Source: Chryseobacterium sp. T16E-39
Lineage (GTDB): Bacteria; Bacteroidota; Bacteroidia; Flavobacteriales; Weeksellaceae
Length of the DNA stretch: 64,000 nt
Direction of reading: 5' to 3'
Assembly: GCF_002216065.1 (NCBI RefSeq)
Contig: NZ_CP022282.1
Span: 4,712,001 to 4,776,000 of the forward strand
The position numbers and the translations under genes were made by a program. The notes under the pieces are model-generated. The model was given only the letters and a program-made list of their open reading frames with translations, did not search any database and had not been told where the DNA came from. Positions 54,873-62,392 of this stretch are shown piece after piece. The stretch's first letter is position 1, and each line of letters begins with the position of its first letter.

Positions 54873-55265
54873 ATGAAAAATATAGTAGTTAAAACTATTC
54901 TTTATATAGTTATTTGTTATGTAATTTTTATGTTAACGATGCTTGTAATAAATAAAGATTCAAAAGTTGTAAAATTTTCTGATTTAAAAAAAATTGAGGA
55001 TTATTTTTATTTTTTTTGGTTATTTATCATTCCTGTATTAATTGATTTTCTTTTAATCGGATTGCCCATAATTTTTATTTTAAAAAATAAAAATTATGAA
55101 AAAAAATATTTTTATCTCGTTTTCACAGTTGTATTTATAATTGAATATTTTTTTAGTAGTTGGATATATGGTAATCAATCAGCAATTATAAAAGTTATAA
55201 TATATTTAATTTTATTTGTTTTATTTTTCTACAAAACAATTCGTTTGAAATTTATAGAAACATAA
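54873..55265 (+). CDS. Four-helix membrane protein, candidate immunity protein of the RHS tip
   Basis: 130 aa with four hydrophobic segments (about 7-27, 45-70, 80-97, 104-122). It starts four bases after the RHS stop codon, the usual position of an immunity gene for an RHS toxin. It is strikingly AT-rich (long T runs) compared with the RHS gene, which suggests separate ancestry. A membrane immunity protein would suit a tip acting on the membrane or in the periplasm. No homology recognised; the role is inferred from position. Confidence 0.6.
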   Translation: MKNIVVKTILYIVICYVIFMLTMLVINKDSKVVKFSDLKKIEDYFYFFWLFIIPVLIDFLLIGLPIIFILKNKNYEKKYFYLVFTVVFIIEYFFSSWIYGNQSAIIKVIIYLILFVLFFYKTIRLKFIET

Positions 55266-55320
55266 AAAAAACTATGCTAGAGCGAGTATCTTACTCGTGC
55301 TTGGAATAATAAATACAAAC

Positions 55321-55505
55321 CTACGCAAAGTCTGGGACTTTGAGCTAAAAATGTACTTCATAAATATGCAGATAACAATTCAATTCAGGAATTGTTTTTC
55401 ATGTATTTTTTATTTTTAACTTCTAGCAATTGTTGTTTTAGTTGAAATAAGTTACCTATAGCAAAAAACAAAAAGGACAATTACCGAAATGTGGCTTAAA
55501 ACCCT
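55321..55505 (+). repeat. 185-bp direct repeat, left copy
   Basis: Aligns gap-free to 58532-58716 with nine differences by my count (about 95%). It begins with the palindromic ctacgcaaagtctg motif and ends at cttaaaaccct. The right copy continues into TAAATTTGTAATG, but this one continues instead into a second cgcaaagtctg motif, which marks a recombination junction. Confidence 0.9.
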
Positions 55506-55543
55506 CGCTTCGCAAAGTCTGTGACTTTGAGTTAATAAAAACA

Positions 55544-55575
55544 AACCCCGCTCACTGAGCGGGGTTCTTGTTTAT
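55544..55575 (+). terminator. Terminator of the SpvB/RHS/immunity operon
   Basis: aaccccgct (55544-55552), loop cactg, agcggggtt (55558-55566), then CTTGTTT. It is the first GC-rich hairpin after the last gene of the operon. Confidence 0.75.
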
Positions 55576-55714
55576 CTAAAAGCCTGTTTGGTTTTAAAAT
55601 TTTGTATGTAGGTATCAATAACATTAAAAAGAATACTTCTCGTATCAGGATCAATTTTTTGGATATCATTTTACGCTGTACGATCTCCTTATCGAATGCG
55701 GCGTTTTCGCCCAG
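55572..55714 (-). pseudogene. Frameshifted C-terminal fragment of an HTH (XRE-type) regulator
   Basis: Read on the minus strand, 55714 to about 55667 encodes LGENAAFDKEIVQRKM, then one base is missing, and the shifted frame continues DIQKIDPDTRSILF, NVIDTYIQNFKTKQAFR to a TAA at 55574-55572. This ending is characteristic of small XRE-family regulators of Bacteroidota. The DNA-binding half is absent: the fragment stops at a repeat palindrome. It shows that an older gene was cut by the repeat-driven rearrangement. The family call is from memory of such C-termini and is moderate. Confidence 0.55.
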
Positions 55715-55741
55715 CTATCGTGAGCGTCACGCTCGTCTTCG

Positions 55742-55860
55742 AGTAAGATAAAAGACAAAAATCCAGGGAATATTTTCCTGGATTTCTGTTTGCTAGTATT
55801 TGTATGCAATAAAATAGTTATTATCTACTTTAGGAAATAAATTTAAATTTGTAATGTAAG
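55742..55860 (+). repeat. Second repeat family, left copy (terminator plus promoter module)
   Basis: Aligns with 56766-56905. It contains the hairpin aaatccagg/cctggattt (55759-55785) and a 50-base block (55806-55855) identical to 56851-56900, ending in TAAATTTGTAAT. It lacks about 20 bases present in the right copy. Confidence 0.85.
55844..55851 (+). promoter_or_regulatory. Array promoter-like element 1
   Basis: TAAATTTG within TAAATTTGTAATG, 87 bases before the ATG of the gene at 55939. The same sequence recurs before two further orphan genes and the reductase gene. No -33 TTG is obvious. Confidence 0.4.
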
Positions 55861-55938
55861 AATGGTAACGAATGTGATGCTTACGCCAGTGTGGGTTCTG
55901 ACACTTGAACTCCATATGTAAAATAAAATTACTAAACT

Positions 55939-56274
55939 ATGAATGATAATATAATTAATGAATTATACAGCATAAGAAATTTTTTAGATCAAGTTAAAGA
56001 TTATGTTAATCTAATTAAAGATAAGAAAGATATTTTTGAACTTTCATTTGTTCAAACAAGAGAGCACTTATTTGAAATCTATAATGACAGATTAGATTTC
56101 AGTGCTTATTCAAAAGAATATTATGAGGGTTTAGCAGAGACTGTAAAAAGAATGAAAAATTCACCATTAAAAAATGTAAAATTATCTGTCGTTGAGGGCG
56201 ATAATAAAAGTTGCTCCATTTTCAGTAGTGAAGATTTTAGTATAATTCTAGGGACTATTTTTTATGATAATTGA
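55939..56274 (+). CDS. Small soluble orphan protein, candidate displaced immunity protein
   Basis: 111 aa, no signal or membrane segment, acidic and mostly helical-looking (NELYSIRNFLDQVKDYVNLIKD) with a short beta-like C-terminus (KLSVVEGDNKSCSIF). I do not recognise the family. It lies in the repeat array behind the RHS operon, with its own promoter-like element and terminators on both sides. Small proteins of this kind without a neighbouring toxin are typical orphan immunity genes, which is the basis of my inference. Confidence 0.6.
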   Translation: MNDNIINELYSIRNFLDQVKDYVNLIKDKKDIFELSFVQTREHLFEIYNDRLDFSAYSKEYYEGLAETVKRMKNSPLKNVKLSVVEGDNKSCSIFSSEDFSIILGTIFYDN

Positions 56275-56349
56275 AGTAGCTAGATTGCTGTCATACGAAT
56301 GCTCCTATGCAAAGTCTCAAAGTCTGTGAGTTTAAATTAAAATAATTTT

Positions 56350-56375
56350 CCAGGGAATATTTTCCTGGATTTTTT
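56350..56375 (+). terminator. Array terminator hairpin 2
   Basis: ccagg (56350-56354) pairs with cctgg (56364-56368), extended by weaker inner pairs, and is followed by ATTTTTT. It lies 76 bases after the stop codon of the preceding small gene. Confidence 0.5.
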
Positions 56376-56467
56376 GCATTTAACTTCCAGCAATTGGTGC
56401 TTTAGTTGAAAATACATTATCTATGATAAAAATAAAGATGAGAATTAGTGAAATGTGTTTAAAACCT

Positions 56468-56475
56468 TAAATTTG
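56468..56475 (+). promoter_or_regulatory. Array promoter-like element 2
   Basis: TAAATTTG within ccttaaatttgtaat, 72 bases before the ATG at 56548. Confidence 0.4.
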
Positions 56476-56547
56476 TAATATAGAAATGGCAATGAGCGGG
56501 GAGGATAGTAAGAAGTGGCAAATAAAAAAGAACCCAGAAATTAAGTT

Positions 56548-56736
56548 ATGTTAGATATATTATATGGAATAATAGCAATTCTAGTTGGAATTTATTTTAT
56601 ATGGTCAACTGCAAAAAAGCCAGCAGCTGTTACTTCTTATTATTCGAGCTCTAGATTTAAAATATATGTTGGAGGGATAATTTTCATAATGGTAGGAATG
56701 GTATTAATTATAAAAAAAATACTACACTTTTTTTAA
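56548..56736 (+). CDS. Two-helix small membrane protein in the orphan array
   Basis: 62 aa with two hydrophobic segments (about 4-20 and 38-57) joined by a polar loop (STAKKPAAVTSYYSSSRFK). The sequence stays in frame with plausible membrane topology and is preceded by an array promoter-like element, so I count it as a gene, with caution because of its size. No family recognised. Candidate immunity protein or a remnant of a longer one. Confidence 0.5.
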   Translation: MLDILYGIIAILVGIYFIWSTAKKPAAVTSYYSSSRFKIYVGGIIFIMVGMVLIIKKILHFF

Positions 56737-56782
56737 AGTTTTTATATACCCATTGGTCATATCCGCGTAAGATAAAAAAACA

Positions 56783-56813
56783 AAAATCTAGGAAATATTT
56801 TCCTGGATTTTTG
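56783..56813 (+). terminator. Array terminator hairpin 3
   Basis: aaaatctagga and tcctggatttt pair with one mismatch around an AT loop and run into TTTTTG, after the 62-aa gene. Confidence 0.5.
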
Positions 56814-56888
56814 TTTGCTAATATTTATAAACTTTGTATTATGGAAATGCGCAATAAAATAGTTATTATCTACTTTAGGAAATAAATT

Positions 56889-56896
56889 TAAATTTG
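56889..56896 (+). promoter_or_regulatory. Array promoter-like element 3
   Basis: TAAATTTG within TAAATTTGTAAT, 106 bases before the ATG at 57003. Confidence 0.4.
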
Positions 56897-57002
56897 TAAT
56901 ATTTGAATGGGCAACGGGCATTGCTATCACCAGTAATGGATGTTACTTTATGGAACAGTAACAATTGATTTATAATTTAATAAATGAGCCCTAATAATAG
57001 AA

Positions 57003-57653
57003 ATGCAAGAATATAATATTACTATTTTTAGACAGTCTAGAGCTTTATTAAGTCTTTTTTTATCTCCCATACTTTTTATAATTTCATTATTTATTGGAGG
57101 TGAGGTAAATTCATTTATAATTACAATTCTACTTTTTATTGTGGGTCTTATGATCATGTATTATTTTGTCATTGGAAATCTCAAAATAATTATTAGAAGT
57201 GATGATGAAATGTTTTTTGAGTGGGAAAAGAAATTTATTTTTAATTTTAAATCCATGGTTCCTATTAAGATTAGTGATATAAAAACTATTGTTTTGGACG
57301 AAGATCAATTCTTACGAAAAATTAAAACAGATACTATTACGATTTACATCAATAATTCCAAAATCAAACAAAAAGATGCAGATAAATTTATTGATAAATT
57401 AAAGGGTGAAGTTAACAAATACAATATTAGAATAATTGATAGTTGGGACGAATTTGATGAAAAGGGATATATCAGGTTAGCTTATAAAATAAATTCGTTT
57501 GTTTTAATTGTATCAATTATAGTGATTATAATTTTTACAATTTTGAAAGGCTTTAATCCATTTGCCTTCTCTGTGTTACTGTTATTTATACCACAAATAC
57601 TTTTATATAGAAAACAAATGAAAAGTAAAATTGATAATTCTTCAAATAAATAA
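57003..57653 (+). CDS. Membrane protein in the orphan array, candidate displaced immunity protein
   Basis: 216 aa: two hydrophobic segments near the N-terminus (about 15-33 and 37-58), a soluble beta-rich middle (about 60-155, KIIIRSDDEMFFEWEKKFIF and KDADKFIDKLKGEV, reminiscent of a PH-like domain), and two more hydrophobic segments (about 160-200). No enzyme motif and no recognised family. The surrounding repeats and lack of a toxin partner fit an orphan immunity gene. Confidence 0.6.
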   Translation: MQEYNITIFRQSRALLSLFLSPILFIISLFIGGEVNSFIITILLFIVGLMIMYYFVIGNLKIIIRSDDEMFFEWEKKFIFNFKSMVPIKISDIKTIVLDEDQFLRKIKTDTITIYINNSKIKQKDADKFIDKLKGEVNKYNIRIIDSWDEFDEKGYIRLAYKINSFVLIVSIIVIIIFTILKGFNPFAFSVLLLFIPQILLYRKQMKSKIDNSSNK

Positions 57654-57792
57654 AATTGAAGCTTAAATTGCTGCCCCATGCTTGCCTGAGCGTCACCTTC
57701 ATTATGGCAAGAATCCTTTCGTCTTGCTTTTTATTCTGATTAATTGGAGAAAGAAATCTAGAATATAATAAATGTAAAAACAAATAAAAATA

Positions 57793-58491
57793 ATGATTTA
57801 TAGAATATACTTTCCACTCTTTTTTCTAATTATATTTTCAAATAAGTTTTATTCTCAGGTCTATATTAGATGGGAACTGGATAAAAAAAAGGAAAGTGCT
57901 GATATTACAATCTATAATGATAGTAAAGAAAATATTATAATTCCTATTGATACATTATCGCTTCAGGCTTATTTCGTTGATAGTAATAAAATATCAGAAG
58001 AAAATTGGAACGGAAGTTATCCTTTTTTAGCTCTCACTTTAAATGTATATGATAGCGATACTCAAAATAGAATAGAAACTTATTCAAGTACACCATATTT
58101 TGATTTATCGCAATTTGAAAAATTAAAAAATAAGACGGATTCTATTCAAAATGTTCATAATTCCTTATTAAGAAAATGGCAAAGAGCTAATAATATACAG
58201 AAAGATTATATAGCCCAAATAAATTATCATTTATTTAAAAGTTTACTTTTTATAAAACCAAAAGATAAAATAGAATTTTCAGTAAATTTTAATTTGTTAA
58301 ATGTTACAAATCAAGAAAATAGTATACATGATTCCTATCTACTTGAAAAGGGAAAAAATTATAATAGTTCATTAACACTTAATATTGATACGTCAGTTTA
58401 TAATTACCTTACAAAGACGCAAAAACAAAAATTGAAAAAATATAGATTATTTACTGGTGTACTTGAGATTAATAAAATTACATTACAATAG
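57793..58491 (+). CDS. Exported orphan protein, last gene of the array
   Basis: 232 aa with a signal peptide (1-21, ending FYSQ), so periplasmic or outer-membrane associated. The mature part starts with a beta-rich domain (VYIRWELDKKKESADITIYND) and includes a charged helical stretch (about 105-145). I recognise no family. The preceding 139-bp spacer lacks the array promoter-like module. It is immediately followed by the right copy of the 185-bp repeat, the same relation that the four-helix gene has to the left copy. Confidence 0.6.
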   Translation: MIYRIYFPLFFLIIFSNKFYSQVYIRWELDKKKESADITIYNDSKENIIIPIDTLSLQAYFVDSNKISEENWNGSYPFLALTLNVYDSDTQNRIETYSSTPYFDLSQFEKLKNKTDSIQNVHNSLLRKWQRANNIQKDYIAQINYHLFKSLLFIKPKDKIEFSVNFNLLNVTNQENSIHDSYLLEKGKNYNSSLTLNIDTSVYNYLTKTQKQKLKKYRLFTGVLEINKITLQ

Positions 58492-58531
58492 AATTTATAG
58501 AAACATTCTCCATTGCTGCCGCACGAATCCG

Positions 58532-58716
58532 CTACGCAAAGTCTGTGACTTTGAGCTGAAAATGTACTTCATAAACATGCAGATAACAATTCAATTCAGG
58601 AATTGTTTTTCATGTATTTTTTATTTTTAACTTCTAGCAATTGTTGTTTTAGTTGAAATAAATTACCTCTAACAAAATACAAAAAGGATAATTACCGAAA
58701 TGTGGCTTAAAATCCT
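58532..58716 (+). repeat. 185-bp direct repeat, right copy
   Basis: Gap-free partner of 55321-55505. It marks the right boundary of the island; beyond it lies the ordinary chromosomal gene at 58770. Recombination between the two copies would delete 3.2 kb holding all four orphan genes. Confidence 0.9.
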
Positions 58717-58723
58717 AAATTTG
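58716..58723 (+). promoter_or_regulatory. Array promoter-like element 4 (before the reductase gene)
   Basis: TAAATTTG within cctaaatttgtaatg, 46 bases before the ATG at 58770. Its position at the end of the right-hand repeat suggests that this module may originally have been the promoter of the chromosomal reductase gene. Confidence 0.4.
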
Positions 58724-58769
58724 TAATGCACCAAATAACAATAGTACACAATCACCAAAAATAATTTCT

Positions 58770-59342
58770 ATGAGAAAATTAAAATTACAAATGCAGATAA
58801 CCCTTGATGGTTTTGTATGTGGGCCGAATGGCGAACAGGATTGGGTATGGCTAAGTCCACCAGATGAGGTAGGTTTTCAGAAAATAGTTGAACTGGCTGA
58901 TACCAGTGATACCCTCTTAATGGGGCGTAAAATGACGCGACAATTTATTGACCATTGGGAAAATGTGGCGGATAACATGCCGGATCATCCGACGAATCTT
59001 TTGGCAAAAATGATTGTGGATATGCGGAAGATTACATTTAGCCATACTGAAACAAATATGGAAGGAAGAAATTTAGAAGTTGAAAACGGGGATCTTGCTA
59101 CTACGGTTGAAGCTTTGAAAAAAGAATCAGGAAAGGATATTCTGGTGTATGGAGGTGCTGACTTCGTGAGCTCTTTGATTGATCAGGATCTTATTGATGA
59201 ATATTACATGATTGTAAATCCGGTTGCGATCGGAAAGGGGCTTCCTATTTTTAATGGCAGAACAGTTTTAAAATTAGAAAATTCTGTTGCTTTTAAAAGC
59301 GGAAAAGTGCTTAATACATATCTGCCGGTAAGGGAAAACTAA
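58770..59342 (+). CDS. Dihydrofolate-reductase-family (RibD C-terminal-like) protein
   Basis: 190 aa, cytoplasmic. KLQMQITLDGFVCGPNGEQDW at the N-terminus, LLMGRKMTRQF and ILVYGGADFVSSLIDQDLIDEYYMIVNPV are the signatures of the RibD C-terminal/DHFR-like NADPH-dependent reductases. The exact substrate of these stand-alone members is unknown. It is the first gene outside the repeat array and converges on the JmjC/cupin-like gene with a good terminator between. Confidence 0.88.
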   Translation: MRKLKLQMQITLDGFVCGPNGEQDWVWLSPPDEVGFQKIVELADTSDTLLMGRKMTRQFIDHWENVADNMPDHPTNLLAKMIVDMRKITFSHTETNMEGRNLEVENGDLATTVEALKKESGKDILVYGGADFVSSLIDQDLIDEYYMIVNPVAIGKGLPIFNGRTVLKLENSVAFKSGKVLNTYLPVREN

Positions 59343-59366
59343 TTGCAGTTAAAAAACTATATATTA

Positions 59367-59399
59367 AAATAAAAGCCTTCATAATGAAGGCTTTTATTT
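59367..59399. terminator. Bidirectional terminator between the reductase and JmjC/cupin genes
   Basis: A perfect 15-bp stem (aaataaaagccttca at 59367-59381 with its complement at 59385-59399) around a TAA loop. Confidence 0.85.
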
Positions 59400-60267
59400 A
59401 TTTCGAAATCCTTGCAACCGCTCTTTTTGCTTTCCGATGTGCTTTCCTAACTTTAAAATTAAACCATCTTTCTTTAAACAAATTACGCATAGCATCATCG
59501 AAATGTCTGATCATCACAAGGTTTTTAAACCCACGCCATTTTTCAAGCCAACTGGAAGGTAGAGCCCTGATGGAAACGGAATAGCCTTCAGTTTCATATT
59601 GAATATAATGCCACCATCCGGAAGGGATATACAAGGTTTCTCCAGGATGAATAACAGCTTCATAGCCTCTTACATATTTCAATGCAGGGAATTCATTATA
59701 GTCGGGTTCCTTAACATTGGCTAGGCTGTGAAAATTATAAGGTAATTTGTACATGATGCTGGATTGTTCCCATGGGAATAACCATATTTTTTTGATCCCC
59801 TGAAATTGAGTAATGAAAACATGCGACATATCGATGTCGATATGATTCCTGGTGATAGACCCTTTACCTCCAAAGAACATAAAAGGTAGCCATTTTAGAA
59901 TTTTTCCATTGGTAATGTCATTGTAATGAATATCATTTTTCATTTCGGGCCTTATTGTTAATAGATTGAAAAGAAAAAGACGGTGTTCCGTTGGCTGCGT
60001 GCTGATCAGATCCAGATATTCGGAAAAACGGGTTTGAGAAATGGGTTTGCTGGCCACGCGGTCTAAAGACTCCAGGTCACTGCCATAAATATTGACCGGA
60101 TGATCACCGGCGATTTCTTTAAAATACTCGTAATTCCACTTTTTAAAGGCGGGACTTTTAGGATCGACAAAATCTTCTAAGATGACTGGCAGACGAGGTT
60201 TCATATATTGATTCAGGAAGGTTCGGGATGATATTTTTCTAACTTTTTGTACCGTTGATAGTTTCAT
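59398..60267 (-). CDS. JmjC/cupin-like (cupin_8) protein
   Basis: 289 aa. The sequence RLPVILEDFV near the start, RNHIDIDMSHVFITQFQGIKKIWLF in the middle and PGETLYIPSGWWHYIQY are hallmarks of JmjC/FIH-like cupins; His and Asp in NHIDID and the His of WWHYIQ would bind Fe(II), with 2-oxoglutarate as expected co-substrate. The C-terminus is strongly basic (FKVRKAHRKAKRAVARI), which may bind nucleic acid or ribosome. Possible roles are hydroxylation of proteins or tRNA. It is divergent from kbl. Confidence 0.82.
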   Translation of the reverse strand: MKLSTVQKVRKISSRTFLNQYMKPRLPVILEDFVDPKSPAFKKWNYEYFKEIAGDHPVNIYGSDLESLDRVASKPISQTRFSEYLDLISTQPTEHRLFLFNLLTIRPEMKNDIHYNDITNGKILKWLPFMFFGGKGSITRNHIDIDMSHVFITQFQGIKKIWLFPWEQSSIMYKLPYNFHSLANVKEPDYNEFPALKYVRGYEAVIHPGETLYIPSGWWHYIQYETEGYSVSIRALPSSWLEKWRGFKNLVMIRHFDDAMRNLFKERWFNFKVRKAHRKAKRAVARISK

Positions 60268-60378
60268 TTTCAGAATTTAAAGGACAAATATAAAATTATT
60301 ATCCTACTAAATTAGTAGACTATTTGTTAAAATGAGTGTTTTACTTCATTTTTTTAGAATAAGAATCATAAAATAGGA

Positions 60379-60405
60379 TTGTTTACCGCCTTTTTACTAA
60401 ATTAG
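60379..60405 (+). promoter_or_regulatory. Possible kbl promoter
   Basis: TTG at 60379-60381, 16 bases, then TAAATTAG (one change from TAnnTTTG) at 60398-60405, 22 bases before the ATG. Confidence 0.35.
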
Positions 60406-60427
60406 CGCATCTAAAAAATTACTAAAA

Positions 60428-61624
60428 ATGATCTCTGAAAAATATCTTCAAAATTTACAGAACGAGCTTAAAAATATTGAAAACGACGGGCTTTATAAGA
60501 GAGAAAGAATTATCACTTCTCAGCAAAGTGCGGAAATAGAAGCTAACGGTAAAAAACTGTTGAACTTCTGTGCGAACAATTATTTAGGATTATCTAATCA
60601 TCCGGAAGTCATGAAAGCTTCCCAGGATATGATAGGGTCTCACGGATACGGAATGTCATCTGTTCGTTTCATTTGTGGAACTCAGGATATTCACAAGCAG
60701 TTGGAAGAAAAGATTGCTCAGTTTTTAGGATTGGAAGATACGATCTTGTATGCAGCTTGTTTTGATGCGAATGGAGGTGTATTTGAACCATTATTCACAG
60801 AAGAGGATGCTATTATCTCCGATGAGTTGAACCACGCTTCAATTATCGATGGGGTTCGTCTTTGCAAGGCAGCAAGATACCGTTACAAAAATAACAATAT
60901 GCAGGATCTGGAAGCTCAGTTAATAGCTGCTTCTGAAAAAAATCACCGTTTTACAATTATCGTTACTGATGGGGTTTTCTCAATGGATGGTATCGTTGCT
61001 GATTTAAAAGGAGTGTGTGATCTGGCCGATAAATATGGGGCTTTAGTAATGGTGGATGATTCTCACGCAACGGGTTTCATTGGAAAAACAGGTCGTGGAA
61101 CGCATGAAGCAAATGAAGTAATGGGTAGAGTAGATATCATCACTTCAACATTAGGAAAAGCATTGGGTGGAGCTTTAGGAGGATTTACTTCCGGTAAAAA
61201 AGAGATCATCGACATGTTGAGACAACGTTCTCGTCCTTATTTATTCTCTAACTCACTAGCTCCGGGGATTGTTGGTGCTGCTTTAAAAGTTTTAGATATG
61301 ATCTCTGATGACACTTCACTTCGTGATCAGGTGATGGAAAATGCAGAATATTTCAGAAAAGAAATGAAAGCAAAAGGTTTTGATATTCCTGATGGAGATG
61401 CTGCAATTGTCCCGGTAATGCTTTATGATGCACCGTTGGCTCAGAAAATGGCGGAGAAATTAATGGATGAAGGAATCTATGTGATTGGATTCTTCTATCC
61501 TGTGGTTCCGAAAGGAAAAGCGAGAATCAGAGTTCAGCTTTCTGCAGCGCACACAAGAGCGCATTTAGACAAAGCTATTGCAGCTTTTGAAAAAGTGGGG
61601 AAAGAGCTGAATGTGATTTCTTAA
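60428..61624 (+). CDS. kbl: Glycine C-acetyltransferase (2-amino-3-ketobutyrate CoA ligase)
   Basis: 398-aa PLP enzyme of the alpha-oxoamine synthase family. [53 protein letters not shown] and the PLP lysine Lys244 in STLGKALGG are characteristic of Kbl. It converts 2-amino-3-ketobutyrate and CoA to glycine and acetyl-CoA in threonine breakdown; the partner threonine dehydrogenase is not in the window. Length and motifs are normal. Confidence 0.93.
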   Translation: MISEKYLQNLQNELKNIENDGLYKRERIITSQQSAEIEANGKKLLNFCANNYLGLSNHPEVMKASQDMIGSHGYGMSSVRFICGTQDIHKQLEEKIAQFLGLEDTILYAACFDANGGVFEPLFTEEDAIISDELNHASIIDGVRLCKAARYRYKNNNMQDLEAQLIAASEKNHRFTIIVTDGVFSMDGIVADLKGVCDLADKYGALVMVDDSHATGFIGKTGRGTHEANEVMGRVDIITSTLGKALGGALGGFTSGKKEIIDMLRQRSRPYLFSNSLAPGIVGAALKVLDMISDDTSLRDQVMENAEYFRKEMKAKGFDIPDGDAAIVPVMLYDAPLAQKMAEKLMDEGIYVIGFFYPVVPKGKARIRVQLSAAHTRAHLDKAIAAFEKVGKELNVIS

Positions 61625-61780
61625 GTCAGTACCTTTTGGTATCTTGAAAAAAATAGAATTGAAAACTTTGGGATTGTTCAGCTACTTATATGGCTAATGA
61701 TCCCAATATTATTTCAAAGATTGAAGACGGGAGTGGGAGCGTGGTCGCCTGTCATTTTATAAAAAATAGAAAGTTTTAAA

Positions 61781-62335
61781 ATGCTTTACACAATAATCAA
61801 AGCGCTGCACATTATTTTTATGGTCAGCTATTTTGCGGGAATTTTTTATCTCGTCAGAATATTTGTTTACTATAAAGATACCGACGAATTCTCTGAAGAA
61901 AAGAAAAGTATCTTAAGAGAACAGTACACTTTCATGGCCAGAAGGCTCTGGAATATTATTACCGTTCCGGCGGGAGTAATTATGACGGTTTGTGGATTGG
62001 TGATGATCTTCCTGAATACGGGATTAATGAAAACGCCCTGGTTTCATTTAAAATTAACTTTCCTGGTTGGGTTAGCGATCTACCACTACTGGTGTTGGAA
62101 AAAAGTTCTACAATTAAAAGCCCTGAACGGAAATACTTTAGAAACAGCGAATATAAAATTAAGGCAGGCCAATGAGATTGCCACATTCATTTTATTCCTG
62201 GTGGTCTTTACAGTTATTTTAAAATCTTCAGTAATTGAATACTGGTGGCAATTAATTGCCGGATTTTTCGTTCTTGTATTTTTAATTATGATGACCGTAA
62301 AACTTGTCAATAAAAACAAAAAAAAGAAACAATAG
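61781..62335 (+). CDS. hemJ: HemJ/CopD-type membrane protein (probable protoporphyrinogen IX oxidase)
   Basis: 184-aa membrane protein with about five helices. KALHIIFMVSYFAGIFYLVRIFVY at the N-terminus, with its conserved His, and TPWFHLKLTFLVGLAIYHYW match the HemJ family, which oxidises protoporphyrinogen IX in heme synthesis in bacteria lacking HemG/HemY. CopD-family naming is an alternative for the same fold. It lies 57 bases before gldF, on the same strand. The symbol is moderately certain. Confidence 0.7.
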   Translation: MLYTIIKALHIIFMVSYFAGIFYLVRIFVYYKDTDEFSEEKKSILREQYTFMARRLWNIITVPAGVIMTVCGLVMIFLNTGLMKTPWFHLKLTFLVGLAIYHYWCWKKVLQLKALNGNTLETANIKLRQANEIATFILFLVVFTVILKSSVIEYWWQLIAGFFVLVFLIMMTVKLVNKNKKKKQ

Positions 62336-62392
62336 TAAAAGGAACTGTATTTACATGAATACATTCTACATTTTACATTTTACAAAAAAACT

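Larger units (their letters stand above)
55266..55938. other. 673-bp spacer: repeats, operon terminator and regulator remnant
   Basis: In order: an imperfect hairpin around gcgagtatcttactcgtgc (55282-55300), direct repeat copy 1 (55321-55505), a GCAAAGTCTGTGACTTTGAG palindrome (55512-55531), a GC-rich terminator (55544-55575), a frameshifted fragment of a minus-strand regulator (55572-55714), a GAGCGTCACGCTC palindrome (55722-55734), a second terminator hairpin (55759-55785) and a TAAATTTG promoter-like element (55844-55851). No intact gene. Confidence 0.75.
56309..56475 (+). repeat. Diverged composite copy of the array repeats
   Basis: Begins with gcaaagtct, carries the ccagg/cctgg hairpin (56350-56368), then a diverged version of the first repeat (compare aacttccagcaattggtgctt with the aacttctagcaattgttg block of the other copies) and ends in cttaaatttgtaat. 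It therefore joins parts of both repeat families and appears older than the other copies. Confidence 0.7.
56766..56905 (+). repeat. Second repeat family, right copy
   Basis: Partner of 55742-55860, with the same order of cgtaagata-type start, hairpin, tttgcta block, identical 50-base block (56851-56900) and TAAATTTGTAAT. Confidence 0.85.

Noticed and set aside
55321..58716. CRISPR array or IS element as explanation for the repeats
   Set aside because: Repeat units are 120-185 bp, spaced by whole genes and diverged, not short regular repeats; no transposase frame or terminal inverted repeats were found.
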